Below the pieces are notes generated by a model. That model was given only the letters and a program-made list of their open reading frames with translations, did no database searches and was not told the origin of the DNA. From [Actinomadura] parvosata subsp. kistnae (GTDB lineage Bacteria; Actinomycetota; Actinomycetes; Streptosporangiales; Streptosporangiaceae), in the NCBI RefSeq assembly GCF_900323885.1, contig NZ_OOHJ01000018.1, forward strand, positions 1,165,001-1,229,000: a stretch of 64,000 nucleotides of DNA. Direction: 5' to 3'. Position numbers and translations under genes: made by a program. Each line of letters opens with the position of its first letter. Position 1 is the first letter of the stretch. Shown here one piece after another: positions 42,121 to 51,115 of this stretch.

Positions 42121-44973
42121 TCAGGAGAAGAGGCGGTCGACGACGCGGGCGGTCGCCTTGCCGTCGTCGCGGGGCGCGAACGTGGCACGGAAGGCGTCGT
42201 AGCGGTCGGCGTGCGCCGCCGCCACCTCGTCGATCGACCGCAGCGCCTCCACCACCTCGGCCGACGTCGACAGCAGCGGCCCCGGCGCCTGCTCGGGCAG
42301 GTCGATGTAGAGGCCGCGCTTCGACGAGTATTTGGCCAGGTCGTAGCCGTAGAGGACGATCGGCTTGCCGGTGCAGGCGAAGTCGAACATGACCGAGGAG
42401 TAGTCGGTCACCAGGACGTCGGCCACCAGCAGGAGATCGGCGATGTCGGGATAGGTGGTGACGTCGCGGGCGATGTCGGGGACGGCGGGCATGGCCTGCA
42501 TCGGGTGGGCGCGGACCAGGATCTCGTGGTCGGCGCCCAGCGCCTCGCGGGCCTTGGCGAGGTCGAGCTTCACCATGGCGTTCTTGCGGTCGTAGTCGCG
42601 CCACGTGGGCGCGTACAGGACGACGCGCTTGCCCTCGGCCAGCCCCAGCCGCTCGCGCACCGCGGCCGCGCGGGCCTCGCGGTCGGGTGAGTTGAGCACG
42701 TCGTTGCGGGGCAGGCCGCTCTCCAGGATCTCGCCCTTGTAGCCGAACGCCTTGCGCAGCACCGGCGTGGCCCACGGCGACTGCGACAGCAGCAGGTCCC
42801 AGCCGCGCACCTCGGCCGCCTGGCGGTGCCAGATGGGCGGCCTCGGGTCGCGCCGCATGTGGGGCTGGTCGTTGCCGATGAGCTTGGCGGGGGTGCCGTG
42901 CCAGGTCTGCAGCACCACCTGGTCTTCGCGGGCGCGGAACCAGGCGGGCAGGAACGCGTTGGTGACGATGTGCCGCGAGCGGGCCAGGGCCTCGTGGTGC
43001 TCGCGGCTGCCGGCGCGCACGACGGTGGCGCCGCCGGGCGGCACGAACGCGCCGTCCTTGACGATCCAGATGTGCTCGCGGTCGTCGCCCCTGCGCAGCC
43101 GCTCCTCGTAGATGGCGCGCACGCTGTCGGAGTAGTGGCGGCCGTCGTTGACGACGTAGACGGTGGACTCGCGCAGCGGCTCGGTGCGCTGCGCCGGGTA
43201 GAAGACGCGGCGCAGGACGTGGGTGCCGGCCACGCCGCGCTCCTCGGCGGGCCTGGCCTCCTCCACGGTGATCACCGGCACGTCGAAGCGGGTGGAGACC
43301 ATGCGGAAGACGTGGCCGCCGAGCGTGCGCGGCTCCTCGTCGAGGCCGGGCAGGGCCGCGTGGTCCATGCGCAGCGGGACGATCTCGCCGGACGGGTGCC
43401 GCAGCGACATGTTCCAGGTGCCGGAGGCCAGCGGCACGGGCTCGCCGAAGCGGTCCATCGACGCGGGCTCCACGCGTACGGAGAACTCCGCACCGGAGCG
43501 CTCCATCGGCAGCAGGTAGGACAGCCCGGAGCGGTGGCGCAGCGTCAGCGTGCGGGGGCCGGGCGCGTCGGGGTAGTGGCCGCGCAGGACCAGCGCCGGC
43601 CCCTCCCAGACCGCCGAGGTGATCACGGGGCGGATGCGGTGGGCGGAGACGACGACGCGGTCGCGGCGGTCGCCGAGCACGGTGATCTCGCGGTCGCCCA
43701 CGGGGGTGCGGGTCTCGACGAGGTCGGCCAGCATGACGGAGGCCGCCGGGTCGCCCTTGGGCTCGACCCAGAGCCGCCGGCCGTCCTTCTCCTGCAGCAG
43801 GGCGGGCACGGCGAGCGTGACCACGACCTGGGTGCCGTCGCCGGACGGCGTGAAGTCGGCGGCGATGCGGTGGCCGCCCAGCCGGGCGTGGCCCTTGGTG
43901 ACCTGCCGGCCGGGCAGGAAGATCTTCAGCTCCAGCTGGTCGCCGTCGAGCCGCACGCCGGTCAGCTCGGCCCTGTTGGGCTGGAGCACGACCTGGAGCG
44001 CCCGGTCGGACGTCCAGACGGGCCGCACCCACCAGCCGGGCTTGAGCTTCAGCCCGGCGGGCCGCTCGGGCCGGCCGATGGAGGAGCCGCGCAGCAGGCC
44101 CGTGGCCCGCGCGCCCCGGCTCCAGAACACGATCTCGGCCCGCCACGTGGTGGCGTCGGGCACGCCGGGACGGTGGCGCATGCGGCGGCGCACGCCGTGC
44201 ACCAGACCCCGGACGGCGCCGCGCCAGCGCAGCGGCCACGGGCTCAGCTCGGCGGTGAAGCCGGACCAGTCGTAGTTGCAGCCGGGCTCGCGCGCGCCGT
44301 GCGTGGCCTCGGGGGCCAGGACGCGGCGGGTGCGCATGCGGATCGGCGGCAGCCAGCGCGGGCCGCGCAGCACCACGGTCGCCCGGTTGAACCTGCGGCT
44401 GCGCACCGACAGGCCCGCCAGGTAGGCGAAGCCGCTGACGCGCAGCTTGCCGTCGACCCACACGATGTCGTCGATGTGGGTCACCGGCACCAGGTCGGAG
44501 CGGCGCAGGCGATAGAGGTCGGGGGGCAGCTCGTCACGGAAGGGCAGGTCGGCGTACCAGCTCAGGCCCTTGCGGATGCGCTTGGACGGCTCGGCCGCCG
44601 CCGTGACCACCTTGGTGAGGGTGTCGCCCTCGACGAGCTCGTCGTCGGGACGGTGCTCGATCAGATAACAGATGACGCGGCGCGCGACCGGCAGGTCGCG
44701 TTTGACGCGCGCGTCGACGCCCTTGAGGTAAGGGCGCACGAGGTCGAGCATTTCCCTGCGTCGCGGGGCGCCGCGCTTGACCGCGAGGTCGATGCGGGCC
44801 CCGAGGGGACCGCTCAGCACCTCGGTGTCGAACGCCGCGTCGCGACCGCCGGGGCCGACCGCTCGCATGACCGCTTCGAGAGGCTCGCCACGATCACACA
44901 GATCCTGGACAGCCTTCAGGCGGTCGGCGAGCGAATCGCCGCCCTGGCGCTGGGCTGTGACGCCGGTGGCCAT
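42121..44973 (-). CDS. CDP-glycerol glycerophosphotransferase family protein
   Basis: A 950-aa protein of the TagB/TagF family. The C-terminal 370 residues are the glycerophosphotransferase domain with LQTWHGTPAKLIGND and VTDYSSVMFDFACTGKPIV. The N-terminal about 570 residues are a large uncharacterised region with helical start and beta-rich repeats. Such proteins build teichoic-acid-like wall polymers at the cytoplasmic face of the membrane. ATG at 44973; AAAGGCGG lies 10-17 nt upstream. No other teichoic-acid genes are adjacent. Confidence 0.85.
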   Translation of the reverse strand: MATGVTAQRQGGDSLADRLKAVQDLCDRGEPLEAVMRAVGPGGRDAAFDTEVLSGPLGARIDLAVKRGAPRRREMLDLVRPYLKGVDARVKRDLPVARRVICYLIEHRPDDELVEGDTLTKVVTAAAEPSKRIRKGLSWYADLPFRDELPPDLYRLRRSDLVPVTHIDDIVWVDGKLRVSGFAYLAGLSVRSRRFNRATVVLRGPRWLPPIRMRTRRVLAPEATHGAREPGCNYDWSGFTAELSPWPLRWRGAVRGLVHGVRRRMRHRPGVPDATTWRAEIVFWSRGARATGLLRGSSIGRPERPAGLKLKPGWWVRPVWTSDRALQVVLQPNRAELTGVRLDGDQLELKIFLPGRQVTKGHARLGGHRIAADFTPSGDGTQVVVTLAVPALLQEKDGRRLWVEPKGDPAASVMLADLVETRTPVGDREITVLGDRRDRVVVSAHRIRPVITSAVWEGPALVLRGHYPDAPGPRTLTLRHRSGLSYLLPMERSGAEFSVRVEPASMDRFGEPVPLASGTWNMSLRHPSGEIVPLRMDHAALPGLDEEPRTLGGHVFRMVSTRFDVPVITVEEARPAEERGVAGTHVLRRVFYPAQRTEPLRESTVYVVNDGRHYSDSVRAIYEERLRRGDDREHIWIVKDGAFVPPGGATVVRAGSREHHEALARSRHIVTNAFLPAWFRAREDQVVLQTWHGTPAKLIGNDQPHMRRDPRPPIWHRQAAEVRGWDLLLSQSPWATPVLRKAFGYKGEILESGLPRNDVLNSPDREARAAAVRERLGLAEGKRVVLYAPTWRDYDRKNAMVKLDLAKAREALGADHEILVRAHPMQAMPAVPDIARDVTTYPDIADLLLVADVLVTDYSSVMFDFACTGKPIVLYGYDLAKYSSKRGLYIDLPEQAPGPLLSTSAEVVEALRSIDEVAAAHADRYDAFRATFAPRDDGKATARVVDRLFS

Positions 44974-45113
44974 AGGGGAGGCACCGCCTTTCGGGCCGCC
45001 ATCAGTGTTCTGCCCATGGTAATGGGAGTCACATGTCACAGAATCGCCCGTTCGACGAAACCGCAGGTCAGAGGGGTTACTGAAAATCGGCTGAATTGCC
45101 GGGCGGCGGCCGG

Positions 45114-45428
45114 CTACGGGCCGTCGCCCGAGCGCCCGTCCCAGCGGGCCAGCCGCATGTCCACCCGCTCGCCGCGCAGCGGAGTGCCTTCCTCGCGCCA
45201 GTGGGACAGGCATCGTCGCAGGTGGTCGGGGGCGGCGGCGGTGCCGTCCGCATGGACGACGCGCCACCACGGCACGCCGCCTCCCCACGTGCTCATGACC
45301 TTGCCGACCTGGCGGGGGCCGCCCTCGCCGAGGTACTCGGCGATGTCGCCGTACGCCATCACCTTGCCGGGCGGGATGCGCTCGACGAGGTCGAGCACCT
45401 GCTCGGCGAACGGGGTCAGGGGCTCCAT
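45114..45428 (-). CDS. Alkyltransferase-like protein (ATL, MGMT family)
   Basis: A 104-aa MGMT-fold protein. FAEQVLDLVERIPPGKVMAY and GGPRQVGKVMS match the DNA-binding half of O6-alkylguanine transferases, but the catalytic PCHR is replaced by PWWRVVHADG: the acceptor Cys is Trp. Such ATL proteins bind alkyl lesions and feed them to nucleotide excision repair. Positional orthologue of Rv3204. Its start overlaps the stop of the gene at 45416 by 13 nt. Confidence 0.88.
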   Translation of the reverse strand: MEPLTPFAEQVLDLVERIPPGKVMAYGDIAEYLGEGGPRQVGKVMSTWGGGVPWWRVVHADGTAAAPDHLRRCLSHWREEGTPLRGERVDMRLARWDGRSGDGP

Positions 45429-45775
45429 GCCGCCGGACCCGCGTCGATGATCTCCTCGAACTTGCCGATCGCGACCACGCCGCCGGCCGCCGAGACCTCG
45501 ATGACGCCGTCGTTCAGCAGGTACTCCTCGCCGTCCTCGCCCACCAGCCGGCCGCCGAGCGCGGTGGACAGGCGCAGGAGCTGGGCCACCTGCCAGTCGG
45601 AGCCCGGCTCGCCGACGAGCTGGCCCTGCCACCGGGCCACGGCGTGCGTGCCGCCCCCGTGACCGGTCACGATCTCCTCGGATCCGCGCAGCTCGAAACC
45701 GGCCGGCGCGATGGCCTTCGCTAGCTCCGCGAAGGCGAGTGGCGACTCACGCACCACCCGCAGCTCGTATCCCAT
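45416..45775 (-). CDS. Hypothetical protein, 119 aa
   Basis: A soluble acidic protein starting MGYELRVVRESPLAFAELAK with a beta-rich middle (DGVIEVSAAGGVVAIGKFEE). I do not recognise the family. It overlaps the downstream ATL gene by 13 nt, so the two are likely cotranscribed. ATG 45775. Confidence 0.65.
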   Translation of the reverse strand: MGYELRVVRESPLAFAELAKAIAPAGFELRGSEEIVTGHGGGTHAVARWQGQLVGEPGSDWQVAQLLRLSTALGGRLVGEDGEEYLLNDGVIEVSAAGGVVAIGKFEEIIDAGPAAWSP

Positions 45776-45813
45776 GGAGCGGGACCATAGCGGATCTTCC
45801 ACCCCAACGAGAA

Positions 45814-46968
45814 TCACTCCTCCTTGCGCTGGTTGAGCACGATGATCGCGCCGCAGAAGGCGACCAGCGCCACCAGCACCCCGCCCCCGTACAGCCACAG
45901 GCGCAGCGGGTCGGGCCCGGGCCGGGTCGGCACGGGAGAGTCCTCGCCCCTGCCGAAGTGCTCCATGCCGGGCGCCACGCTCTGCTTGGCGCCGGTCAGC
46001 CGGTCGGCGGCGTTCAGCGCGGCGGCGGCGTCCACGACCCCGAAACCGGTCTGGTCGTCGTACCCGGCCGCGGGCCGGCCTCTGGCGCTGGACGCCAGCG
46101 CCTGCGCCACCTGCTCGGGCCGCAGGTCCGGATAGCGCGACTTGATCAGCGCGGCCACGCCCGCCACCAGCGCGGCGGCGGAGCTGGTGCCCTCCGACAG
46201 CTCGTAGCCGCCGTCCCGCTTGAGCACGGGCACCTCGACGCCGGGCGCCGCGACCAGCACCGACAGGTTGTCGCTGCTGAACGTGGCCCGCCTGCCCTGC
46301 TTGTCGGTGGCCGCCACGCCGATCACGCCCGGGTATCCCGCGGGGAAGCTCCAGTAGGAGGTGCCCTTCTCCTTGGCGTACGGGGTCTGGCCGTCGTTGC
46401 CCACGGCCGCCACGAGCACGACGCCCTTGCTCAGCGCGTACGAGACGGCCTCGCGCTCCGAGCGCAGCGGCCCGTACGAGCCGATCGACATGCTGACGAC
46501 CTGGGCGCCGTGGTTGGCGGCGTACCGCAGCGCGCGGGCCAGCGGGCTCTCCGGCGCGACCCCCTCCTCCTGCACCGGCGGCACGGCGAAGGCCGGCTCG
46601 TCGTCGATCACCATGGGCAGCGACAGGATGCGCGCGTCCGGCGCCACGCCGATGAGGCCGCCGTCGGCGCCGGAGGCGGCGATCAGGCCCGCCATGGCGG
46701 TGCCGTGCCGGCCGGGCGGCAGCGCGCGCTCGATCGTGCCCGACGTCATGTCGGGACCGTTGGTGACGCGGCCCTTGAGCTCCTTGACGCCGGTGTCCAC
46801 GGCGCTGTCGACGACGGCGACGGTGACGCCCTTGCCCTTGGTGACCGTCCAGGCCTGCTCGACGTTGAGCGCGTCGAGGACCCATTGCTGCTGGTCCCTG
46901 ACGGGAGCGGCGGCCGTGCCCGAGAAGGCGAGCACCGCGGCCGTGAGCACGCGTACGGCGGTCAGCAC
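45814..46968 (-). CDS. Mycosin-like subtilisin protease, copy 1
   Basis: A 384-aa exported S8 protease. N-terminal signal segment (VLTAAVLAFSGTAAAPV), catalytic Asp in VAVVDSAVD, His in GRHGTAMAGLIAA, Ser in GTSSAAALVAGVAALI, then a C-terminal transmembrane helix (YGGGVLVALVAFCGAIIVL) and short cytosolic tail. Mycosins belong to type VII secretion systems, but no ESX genes are in the window. GTG start overlaps the upstream stop (GTGCTGA). Paired with the membrane protein at 46962; see copy 2 at 47921. Confidence 0.87.
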   Translation of the reverse strand: MLTAVRVLTAAVLAFSGTAAAPVRDQQQWVLDALNVEQAWTVTKGKGVTVAVVDSAVDTGVKELKGRVTNGPDMTSGTIERALPPGRHGTAMAGLIAASGADGGLIGVAPDARILSLPMVIDDEPAFAVPPVQEEGVAPESPLARALRYAANHGAQVVSMSIGSYGPLRSEREAVSYALSKGVVLVAAVGNDGQTPYAKEKGTSYWSFPAGYPGVIGVAATDKQGRRATFSSDNLSVLVAAPGVEVPVLKRDGGYELSEGTSSAAALVAGVAALIKSRYPDLRPEQVAQALASSARGRPAAGYDDQTGFGVVDAAAALNAADRLTGAKQSVAPGMEHFGRGEDSPVPTRPGPDPLRLWLYGGGVLVALVAFCGAIIVLNQRKEE

Positions 46969-47867
46969 ACGTTCCCCTGGGTACAGGGCGGCACCTTGGG
47001 CGGGTCCGCCAGGAAGTAGGCGATCTGGTTGCCGATGGACTTGGCGGCCGGCCACAGCTCGCTGTGCAGGATCTCCTCGGGCGGGATCGCGGCCCTGGTG
47101 CGCCCGTCGGCGTAGCCGCCGGTCGAGAACACGAGGTACGGCCCCGCGCCCACCCAGCCGGTGCGCTGGCGCTGGTCGGGCCCGAAGCGCTCGCTGACCG
47201 TGCCGGGGAAGGCCACCGGCAGCACGCCGACGCGGTCGTCCTGGGTCAGCTCCTCGCCGGCCGAGATGCGCGACGCCTCGTCCTTCAGCACGGCCACGCC
47301 GACGGTGAAGACGAAGGAGGCCGTCTGGTCCATGTACGTGGCCCGCAGCATCGTGACGCAGCCGTGGCTCTGGAGCACCCCGGCCACGGAGGCGTCCGCG
47401 GCCTTGGCGCAGTCGGTCTCGGGGGCGATGCCGACCCGCCTGGCGTACTGCTGGGCGCGGTCGAGCCCGAGGTACTTCACCTCTTCGGGGAAGACGCCCG
47501 TGGCCGGCCACGCCTGCCAGCGGCGGGCGATCTCCTCCTGCTTGTACTGGTTCTGCTCGTCGGGCGTCAGCGGGCGCGAGCGGGTCTCGGAGAACAGGCC
47601 GACGGTGCCGAGCAGCACCACGACGGCCGAGACGGCGATGATGACGCCCAGCAGCGCCACGAACATGCGCCGGTAGCGCATGCCCTGCCGCAGCGCGAGC
47701 AGCTCCGCGCGTTCCTTGGCCGCCGTGCGCCTGCGGGAGTCCGCCGCGGGCCACGAGCGCACGCGCGAGCGGCGGCCGGTGGCGTTGCCGAGCGGGTTCC
47801 TCCGCTCCTGCGGTGCTTCTCCCCCGGCGCGCGGTAGCCCTGAGGTCGACCTACGTGCCTTCACCAC
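46962..47867 (-). CDS. Single-pass exported protein paired with mycosin, copy 1
   Basis: A 301-aa protein with a basic cytosolic N-terminus, one transmembrane helix (MFVALLGVIIAVSAVVVLLG, about 68-87) and an extracytoplasmic domain. Conserved with the 49132 paralogue: RRWQAWP, YARRVGI, cysteines in ETDCAK and SHGC, VLRATY-like MLRATYMDQ, and a Cys pair at the extreme C-terminus (CTQGNVC). Function unknown. It lies upstream of the mycosin with which it is coupled by a GTGCTGA overlap. Confidence 0.8.
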   Translation of the reverse strand: MVKARRSTSGLPRAGGEAPQERRNPLGNATGRRSRVRSWPAADSRRRTAAKERAELLALRQGMRYRRMFVALLGVIIAVSAVVVLLGTVGLFSETRSRPLTPDEQNQYKQEEIARRWQAWPATGVFPEEVKYLGLDRAQQYARRVGIAPETDCAKAADASVAGVLQSHGCVTMLRATYMDQTASFVFTVGVAVLKDEASRISAGEELTQDDRVGVLPVAFPGTVSERFGPDQRQRTGWVGAGPYLVFSTGGYADGRTRAAIPPEEILHSELWPAAKSIGNQIAYFLADPPKVPPCTQGNVC

Positions 47868-47920
47868 CGCCTCGTTCCCGCATTCGCTTCGTGTCTATTT
47901 CGTCCCCCTAAGGGGGCGGA

Positions 47921-49138
47921 TCATGCCTGTTGTGAGATGTGGGCCCGCCGTACGCGTCTGACCAGGACGAATATGACAGTCAAGGCGAGCAGTGAACCGG
48001 CGGCGGCTCCGCCGGCGATCGCCGCGTACACCGTGACCCGCCGCTCGTCCCTCTGGACGACCTTGACGGGGCCGGCGCGCCCGGCCGCGACCGGGCGGGC
48101 GGGATCCTGGGCCTGGGCGCCGGTGGCGGTCTCGGTGTGGCCGGCCAGCCTGGACGCCTCGGTCAGGGCCCTGGCGGCGTTGACGACGCCGAAGCCGGTG
48201 GCGGTGTCGTAGCCGCCGGGAGGCCGGTCGGTGGCGCCGGCGGCCAGGGCGCGCGCCACGAGCGGCGGCGACATGTCCGGATATTTGGACTTAATGAGGG
48301 CGGCGACCCCGGACACCAGCGCGGTCGCCTGCGAGGTGCCCCTGCCGACCCAGTACTCGTCGCCGGGGCCCGCCCCCATGATGTCCACGCCGGGCGCGGC
48401 CACCAGCACCGAGGAGTTCCAGTTGGAGAACGAGGCCCGCCGCAGCCGCCGGTCGGTCGCCCCCACCGAGACCACTCCGGGGAAGGCGGCGGGATAGGAG
48501 TAGGGCGCGAACTCGCCGTCGATCCGCCGGTCGCCGTCGTTGCCCGCGGCGGCCACGAGCACGACGCCCTTGGAGATGGCGTAGCGGATGGCCGCCCGCT
48601 CCTCCCTGGTCGCCAGCTCTTTGGAGATCGACATGTTGATCACGTCCGCCCCCTCGTCCACCGCGTAGCGGATGCCCCGGGCCACCACGTTCTCGAAGCG
48701 CTCGGCCGAGTTGAACGCGCGGAAACCCGGCTCCTCGTCCTCGAGGATGACCCTTACAGACAGTACGTCCGCGCCGGGCGCGACGCCGATGATCCCGCGC
48801 TTTCGTCCCGGCCCGTGCCCGTGCCCGGCGATCAGCGAGGCCATGTACGTGCCGTGCAACCTGCTCGGAGGCGTGCCCGGCGGGTTCGCGCCCGCGGTGA
48901 AATCCCTTCCCTCGCGGACCGAGCCGGCCAGGTCGCGGTGGCGGGGATCGACGCCGGAGTCGAGCACGGCCACGGTCACCCCGGCGCCCGTGCTGGTGCG
49001 CCACGCCTCGGGCAGCGCGAGCGTCCTGATCACGGCCTTCTGCCCGCCGCGGACGTCGTCGGCCCGCGCGGCGGGCGCCGCGAACAGCAGCGCCCCGATC
49101 AGCGCGACCGCCGCCCCCCGCCGGCCCGCTCTCAGCAC
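47921..49138 (-). CDS. Mycosin-like subtilisin protease, copy 2
   Basis: A 405-aa paralogue of the protease at 45814: signal segment GAAVALIGALLFAAPAARA, Asp in VAVLDSGVD, His in RLHGTYMASLIAG, Ser in GTSQATALVSGVAALI, and a C-terminal membrane helix. The middle and order of motifs match copy 1, but pairwise similarity is only moderate, so the duplication is old. Coupled to the 49132 gene by GTGCTGA. Confidence 0.87.
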   Translation of the reverse strand: MLRAGRRGAAVALIGALLFAAPAARADDVRGGQKAVIRTLALPEAWRTSTGAGVTVAVLDSGVDPRHRDLAGSVREGRDFTAGANPPGTPPSRLHGTYMASLIAGHGHGPGRKRGIIGVAPGADVLSVRVILEDEEPGFRAFNSAERFENVVARGIRYAVDEGADVINMSISKELATREERAAIRYAISKGVVLVAAAGNDGDRRIDGEFAPYSYPAAFPGVVSVGATDRRLRRASFSNWNSSVLVAAPGVDIMGAGPGDEYWVGRGTSQATALVSGVAALIKSKYPDMSPPLVARALAAGATDRPPGGYDTATGFGVVNAARALTEASRLAGHTETATGAQAQDPARPVAAGRAGPVKVVQRDERRVTVYAAIAGGAAAGSLLALTVIFVLVRRVRRAHISQQA

Positions 49139-49851
49139 TGCCACTCCTGGGAGCCGCAGTCGGGCATCCTGGGCGTGCTCAGCTCGGTCAGCACGTGCTC
49201 GGACAGCTCGGTGGCGAAGGCGAAGATGGCCGGGCGCGGCTCGCCCGCCGCGTCGGCGGGCCGCCCGTCCACCTGCCCGGCGGTGGTCAGCACGAGGTAC
49301 GGGCCTGCCTGCCGGACCGATCCCGCCTGCCGCACGGCGGCGGTGAACCGGTCGGCCAGCGTCCCGCGGAAGGCCAGCGGGCGCAGCCCAGGTGAGGGTT
49401 TGCCGGTGTCGGCGAAGGCGGACTTGGCGCGCACCGCGTTCAGCTCGTCGCGCAGCGCGACCACGCCGATGGTGACGAGCACGCCGCGCAGGGCGTCGAT
49501 GTAGGTGGCCCGCAGCACGCCCCGGCAGCCCGCCTCGCGCAGGGCCGGCACCGCGGGGGTGTCGACGGAGTCGCCGCAGGAGGTGCGCGGCGAGATGCCG
49601 ATCCTGCTGGCACGTTCCCGCCCGCCCTGCTCGGCCGAGTACGGCAGTGTGGCGGGGAAGATACGGCCGGTGGGCCAGGTACGCCAGCGGTCGGCGACCT
49701 CGCGCTCGGCCGCGGCCCGCAGTTCGGCCGCCGTGGGGCCACGGGTCAGCTCCGTGCCCGCCGCGCTGCCGGCCACCCCGGCGGCCACCGCGCAGATCAG
49801 CGTCAGCGCGGAGGCCACCACGAGTGTCGGCCACGGGCGGGCGGAATTCAC
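49132..49851 (-). CDS. Single-pass exported protein paired with mycosin, copy 2
   Basis: A 239-aa paralogue of the protein at 46962. N-terminal hydrophobic segment (TLVVASALTLICAVAAGVAG), then RWRTWP, SRIGISPRTSC, EAGCRGVLRATYIDA, and the C-terminal PDCGSQEWQC. The spacing of the Cys pair at the C-terminus is the same type as in copy 1. GTG at 49851 chosen (VNSARPWP); a start a few codons upstream is possible. Confidence 0.78.
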   Translation of the reverse strand: MNSARPWPTLVVASALTLICAVAAGVAGSAAGTELTRGPTAAELRAAAEREVADRWRTWPTGRIFPATLPYSAEQGGRERASRIGISPRTSCGDSVDTPAVPALREAGCRGVLRATYIDALRGVLVTIGVVALRDELNAVRAKSAFADTGKPSPGLRPLAFRGTLADRFTAAVRQAGSVRQAGPYLVLTTAGQVDGRPADAAGEPRPAIFAFATELSEHVLTELSTPRMPDCGSQEWQC

Positions 49852-49889
49852 GGCATCGACCTTAACCGGGACGTCCCGGCCAAAACCCC

Positions 49890-51071
49890 TTAATAGCTGG
49901 GCAGGCTCGGGTCGACGGTCTTGACCCAGCTCAGCACGCCGCCGCCGACGTGCACGGCGTCGGAGAAGCCCGCGCTCTTGACGACCGCGAGCGCCTCGGC
50001 GGAGCGGGCACCGGACTTGCAGTGCAGGACGATCTTCTTGTCCTGGGGCAGCTTCTCCAGGGCCGAGCCGTTGAGGAACTCGCCCTTCGGGATCAGCGTG
50101 GCGCCGGGGATCGAGACGATCTCGTACTCGTTGGGCTCGCGGACGTCGACGACGAAGATGTTCTCGCCGCGGTCCATCATGCCCTTGAGCTCGAGCGCGG
50201 TGATCGTGGAGCCGCTGGCGGCCTCCGCGGCCTCGTCGGAGATCGCGCCGCAGAACGCCTCGTAGTCCTCCAGCAGCTCGGTGACCGTCGGGTTCTTGCC
50301 GCACAGCACGCACTCAGGGTCCTTGCGGACCTTGACGTCGCGGTACTTCATCTCGAGGGCGTCGTAGATCATCAGCCGGCCGACCAGCGGGTCGCCGATG
50401 CCGGTGAGCAGCTTGATGGCCTCGTTCACCTGGATCGAGCCGATCGACGCGCACAGCACGCCGAGCACGCCGCCCTCGGCGCACGACGGCACCATGCCGG
50501 GAGGCGGGGGCTCCGGGTAGAGGCAGCGGTAGCAAGGCCCGTGCTCGGCCCAGAAGACGCTCGCCTGGCCGTCGAAGCGGTAGATCGAGCCCCAGACGTA
50601 CGGCTTGCCGAGCAGCACCGCCGCGTCGTTCACCATGTAACGCGTGGCGAAGTTGTCGGTGCCGTCAACGATCAGGTCGTAGCCGGAGAAGATCTCCATG
50701 ACGTTCTCGGTGGTCAGCGCCGTGTTGTGGATCACGACCTCGACCAGCGGGTTGATCTCACGCACCGACGCCGCGGCGCTCTCGGCCTTCAGCCGGCCCA
50801 CGTCGGACTGACCGTGGATGATCTGGCGCTGCAGGTTGGACTCATCGACCACGTCGAAGTCGATGATGCCGAGGGTGCCGACGCCCGCCGCCGCGAGGTA
50901 CATCAGCGCGGGCGAGCCCAGGCCCCCGGCGCCCACACACAGCACCTTGGCGTTCTTCAGCCGCTTCTGCCCCGCCATGCCCACGTCGGGAATGATCAGG
51001 TGGCGTGAGTAGCGGCGCACTTCGTCGACGGTCAGCTCATCGGCCGGCTCGACCAGCGGTGGCAACGACAC
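49890..51071 (-). CDS. moeZ: Adenylyltransferase/sulfurtransferase MoeZ
   Basis: A 393-aa fusion of an E1-like adenylyltransferase (GAGGLGSP nucleotide motif; zinc Cys pairs CYRC and CVLC) and a rhodanese domain whose active Cys is in LHCKSGARS. It activates sulfur-carrier proteins such as MoaD for molybdenum cofactor, thiamin or cysteine synthesis. Positional orthologue of Rv3206c. Links functionally to moaE at 9180. Confidence 0.94.
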   Translation of the reverse strand: MSLPPLVEPADELTVDEVRRYSRHLIIPDVGMAGQKRLKNAKVLCVGAGGLGSPALMYLAAAGVGTLGIIDFDVVDESNLQRQIIHGQSDVGRLKAESAAASVREINPLVEVVIHNTALTTENVMEIFSGYDLIVDGTDNFATRYMVNDAAVLLGKPYVWGSIYRFDGQASVFWAEHGPCYRCLYPEPPPPGMVPSCAEGGVLGVLCASIGSIQVNEAIKLLTGIGDPLVGRLMIYDALEMKYRDVKVRKDPECVLCGKNPTVTELLEDYEAFCGAISDEAAEAASGSTITALELKGMMDRGENIFVVDVREPNEYEIVSIPGATLIPKGEFLNGSALEKLPQDKKIVLHCKSGARSAEALAVVKSAGFSDAVHVGGGVLSWVKTVDPSLPSY

Positions 51072-51115
51072 TTTTCTACGCTCCCGTTTCAGGGGGTCTC
51101 ATCTCACAGTGAAAC

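Noticed and set aside
45814..49851. ESX/type VII secretion locus
   Set aside because: Mycosin-like proteases are present but no WXG100, EccB, EccC, EccD or EccE genes.
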